Shown here one piece after another: positions 62,412 to 64,000 of a DNA stretch of 64,000 bases. Every line of letters begins with the position of its first letter. The stretch's first letter is position 1. The DNA comes from Roseivirga thermotolerans (lineage in GTDB: Bacteria > Bacteroidota > Bacteroidia > Cytophagales > Cyclobacteriaceae), in contig NZ_BNAG01000006.1 of NCBI RefSeq assembly GCF_014653175.1, positions 1 to 64,000 of the forward strand, given 5' to 3'. The notes beneath the pieces are model-generated. The model was given only the letters and a program-made list of their open reading frames with translations, ran no database searches and had not been told where the DNA came from. Position numbers and translations under genes: made by a program.

Positions 62412-62479
62412 AACCTCAACCTAAGAATCGGTGACTGAACTGCTTAACCATAAAAACAATTGTCACCTTATTTTAAATA

Positions 62480-63424
62480 TTATTTCACCTTAAACACCAC
62501 TCGTTGAGCCTCAGTATTTACCTCAAATCCTCTGCTTTTGGATAGTGCAATGGTTTGGGCGGCATCTTTCAGGCTTTTGAATGTGGTGGTTATAGGGCTT
62601 GATAATTCGCTTTCAGAGAAGTCGTGCTCAACTTCTACACTGTATAATCTTTTTACTTCGTTCAGAACTTGTTGCAGCGGCACACTCTCGTAGTCATATT
62701 GACCGATTCTCCAGCTGTCAATTCTGTCTAGCCGCGTTTCTACAGGTTCGGAAACAACATTATTTTCAACAGAAACGGAGAGTCCCGGAGTTATTATTTG
62801 CTCTGAAGTGCCTTCCGGACTACTTACTCTTACCTTGCCGGTTTTACACGCTACTTGCAGTAGCTGGCCTCTGGTTCTCACATTAAAACTGGTGCCTAGT
62901 ACTTCAACCTTTCCGTTGGTTGTTAGCACCTTGAAGCTGCTGCCCCGCTTCACCTCAAAGAAGGCTTCGCCAGTTAAGCGCACCTCTCGGTGGTCTGTCC
63001 AGCCTTTTTCAGGAAATGAAACGGAACTTTCAGCATTCAGGTATGCCACCGATCCATCGGGCAAATTTACTGTTCGTACTTCTGCCAAACCGGTAGCTAT
63101 AGAAACTTGATTGGTTCGTGGTTGTAAAATGAAAAAAGCACCAATAGCTAAGATGAAAGAGGCCGCTACTCCGATTATCCAATCTCTGCGCGAAATGGAA
63201 ATTACTTTAGGTGAATCGTGGTTAGAAATTTTGCTTTCCAGCTTCTTCCAGGCCTCTTCCTGAGAAATGGTTTCTCTCACACAGAGGTTGCCGGACTGTT
63301 CCACAAACTTCTGCAATGACTCAAATTGAGGGTCGTTTTCGGCATGTTGTTTTGCTTCCCGGTGAGTTATTTCTCCCTCAAGCCACGCCTGCTCCCAATT
63401 GTTATGGTGCTTTTTTCCTGTCAT
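62480..63424 (-). CDS. FecR-family transmembrane anti-sigma factor
   Basis: 314 aa. The cytoplasmic N-terminus (1-78) is followed by one membrane segment (about 80-100, DWIIGVAASFILAIGAFFIL). The FecR domain spans about 108-205 (GLAEVRTVNLPDGSVAYLNA, LTGEAFFEVKRGSSFKVLT) and a DUF4974 domain about 243-314. It would hold an ECF sigma factor and read a TonB receptor in the outer membrane. No sigma gene is visible in the window; it should lie outside or elsewhere. The TonB-receptor gene precedes it on the same strand by 206 bp. Confidence 0.92.
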   Translation of the reverse strand: MTGKKHHNNWEQAWLEGEITHREAKQHAENDPQFESLQKFVEQSGNLCVRETISQEEAWKKLESKISNHDSPKVISISRRDWIIGVAASFILAIGAFFILQPRTNQVSIATGLAEVRTVNLPDGSVAYLNAESSVSFPEKGWTDHREVRLTGEAFFEVKRGSSFKVLTTNGKVEVLGTSFNVRTRGQLLQVACKTGKVRVSSPEGTSEQIITPGLSVSVENNVVSEPVETRLDRIDSWRIGQYDYESVPLQQVLNEVKRLYSVEVEHDFSESELSSPITTTFKSLKDAAQTIALSKSRGFEVNTEAQRVVFKVK

Positions 63425-63630
63425 TGTGCTGTTAATACACCAAGCGTGAGCAACACCCTACTTTTAGTATATTTATAGTGTGGCTTATTTAAGTCGTATG
63501 GTGTGTGTTTTGACATTTTTCCACTAGTCTTGCCATTTGCGAATGGAATGACACATATAGGGGCTGTTAAGGCAGCTTGTAGGTCAAGTGTCTTTTGCTT
63601 CTATCTGATCTGGATAAGTAGCCCTATAAT

Positions 63631-64000
63631 TTAAAAATACAGATTGAGAAACAGGGAAGGGGTAAAGTCGAGCAGTACTATATCTCTGTAAAGATTGGTA
63701 GGGGCCATTTGTTCATTGTTATTAATGGCCATTTCAATTTCATCTCGCTTGAGTCTCCTGCCTTGTATGTTCTGCCGGTTATACACGTTGAGAATAGATA
63801 GCCCCATTTCTCCACGCATATGTTCTCCCTCAAACTTATGGGCAATGGAGATGTCTAACCGGTGATAATCAGGAAGTCGTTCAACTGTTTTTTGGGTGTT
63901 AACCACTTCAAAATTGATCAACTCACCCTGATTGTTTCGAATAAAATTAATAGTGGGACGGTAAAATGGTTTGCCGCTACCATAGACCCAGGTAGCTGAA
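63631..64000 (-). CDS. C-terminal end of a TonB-dependent outer membrane receptor (partial)
   Basis: The frame is open from the window edge to the stop at 63631-63633, giving about 122 residues. It starts within TWVYGSGKPFYRPTINFI, then LPDYHRLDISIAHKFEG, GLSILNVYNRQNIQ and the terminal beta signal DFTPSLFLNLYF, all typical of the barrel end of TonB receptors with a carboxypeptidase-like plug extension. It is transcribed toward the FecR gene. Confidence 0.88.
   Translation of the reverse strand, partial: SATWVYGSGKPFYRPTINFIRNNQGELINFEVVNTQKTVERLPDYHRLDISIAHKFEGEHMRGEMGLSILNVYNRQNIQGRRLKRDEIEMAINNNEQMAPTNLYRDIVLLDFTPSLFLNLYF

Overview
The window reads as chromosome of a Bacteroidota bacterium, most likely a Cytophagales-type marine or soil organism. 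The evidence is the family content: a type IX secretion C-terminal domain, FecR anti-sigma next to a TonB receptor, DUF1080, DUF4097, DUF3347, DUF2911, DUF6090, DUF6503 and HYC_CC_PP proteins. The best promoters follow TTG-N18-21-TAnnTTTG, Shine-Dalgarno sequences are weak, and the rplM-rpsI-rpsB-tsf order is kept. No prophage, insertion sequence, CRISPR array, rRNA or complete tRNA was seen.

Layout. 1-0.9 kb: end of an unknown gene and an orphan small gene. 0.95-6.0 kb (minus): a tight five-gene sugar operon with two DUF1080 proteins, a TIM-barrel isomerase, a Gfo/Idh/MocA dehydrogenase and an MFS importer, fitting the 3-keto-glycoside route. 6-18 kb: housekeeping genes (ispD, queA, MacB-type permease, recA, metallo-aminopeptidase, DUF3108, a PhoB/PhoR-like pair, RluA-type synthase, ribosomal operon). 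18-24.7 kb: PqqB-like hydrolase, a hairpin-rich spacer, an ECF sigma/DUF4097/anti-sigma operon, a LolA-like protein and a LytTR regulator. 24.8-27.5 kb: cupin protein, nitrilase, DUF6503 lipoprotein.

27.8-41.7 kb (minus) is a copper export and handling island of eleven genes. It holds HYC_CC_PP protein, CusA, an acetolactate-decarboxylase-like lipoprotein, TolC, DUF2911, a beta-propeller lipoprotein with a Cys cluster, CusB fused to DUF3347, a free DUF3347 protein, an AraC regulator with an HMA-like CxxC head, an HMA-MauE membrane protein and a CPH-type copper ATPase. Several genes overlap by 1-4 bases, so subunits and accessory lipoproteins are made together.

41.8-52 kb: S41 protease, Ric-like hemerythrin protein, ruvX, def, an AGCS symporter, malic enzyme, ceramidase-like protein and methionine aminotransferase. 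53.0-57.7 kb (plus) is a light-repair island: three different photolyase/cryptochrome proteins plus a tiny DUF2256 gene whose 3' end runs into a REP-like repeat. 57.7-64 kb: omega-amidase, an FG-GAP protein with a sorting domain, murF, a FecR anti-sigma factor and the end of a TonB-dependent receptor.

The strongest candidates for something not fully described are the accessory lipoproteins of the copper island, the photolyase trio with DUF2256, and a family of short palindromes (GTC-N10-GAC) shared between distant intergenic regions.
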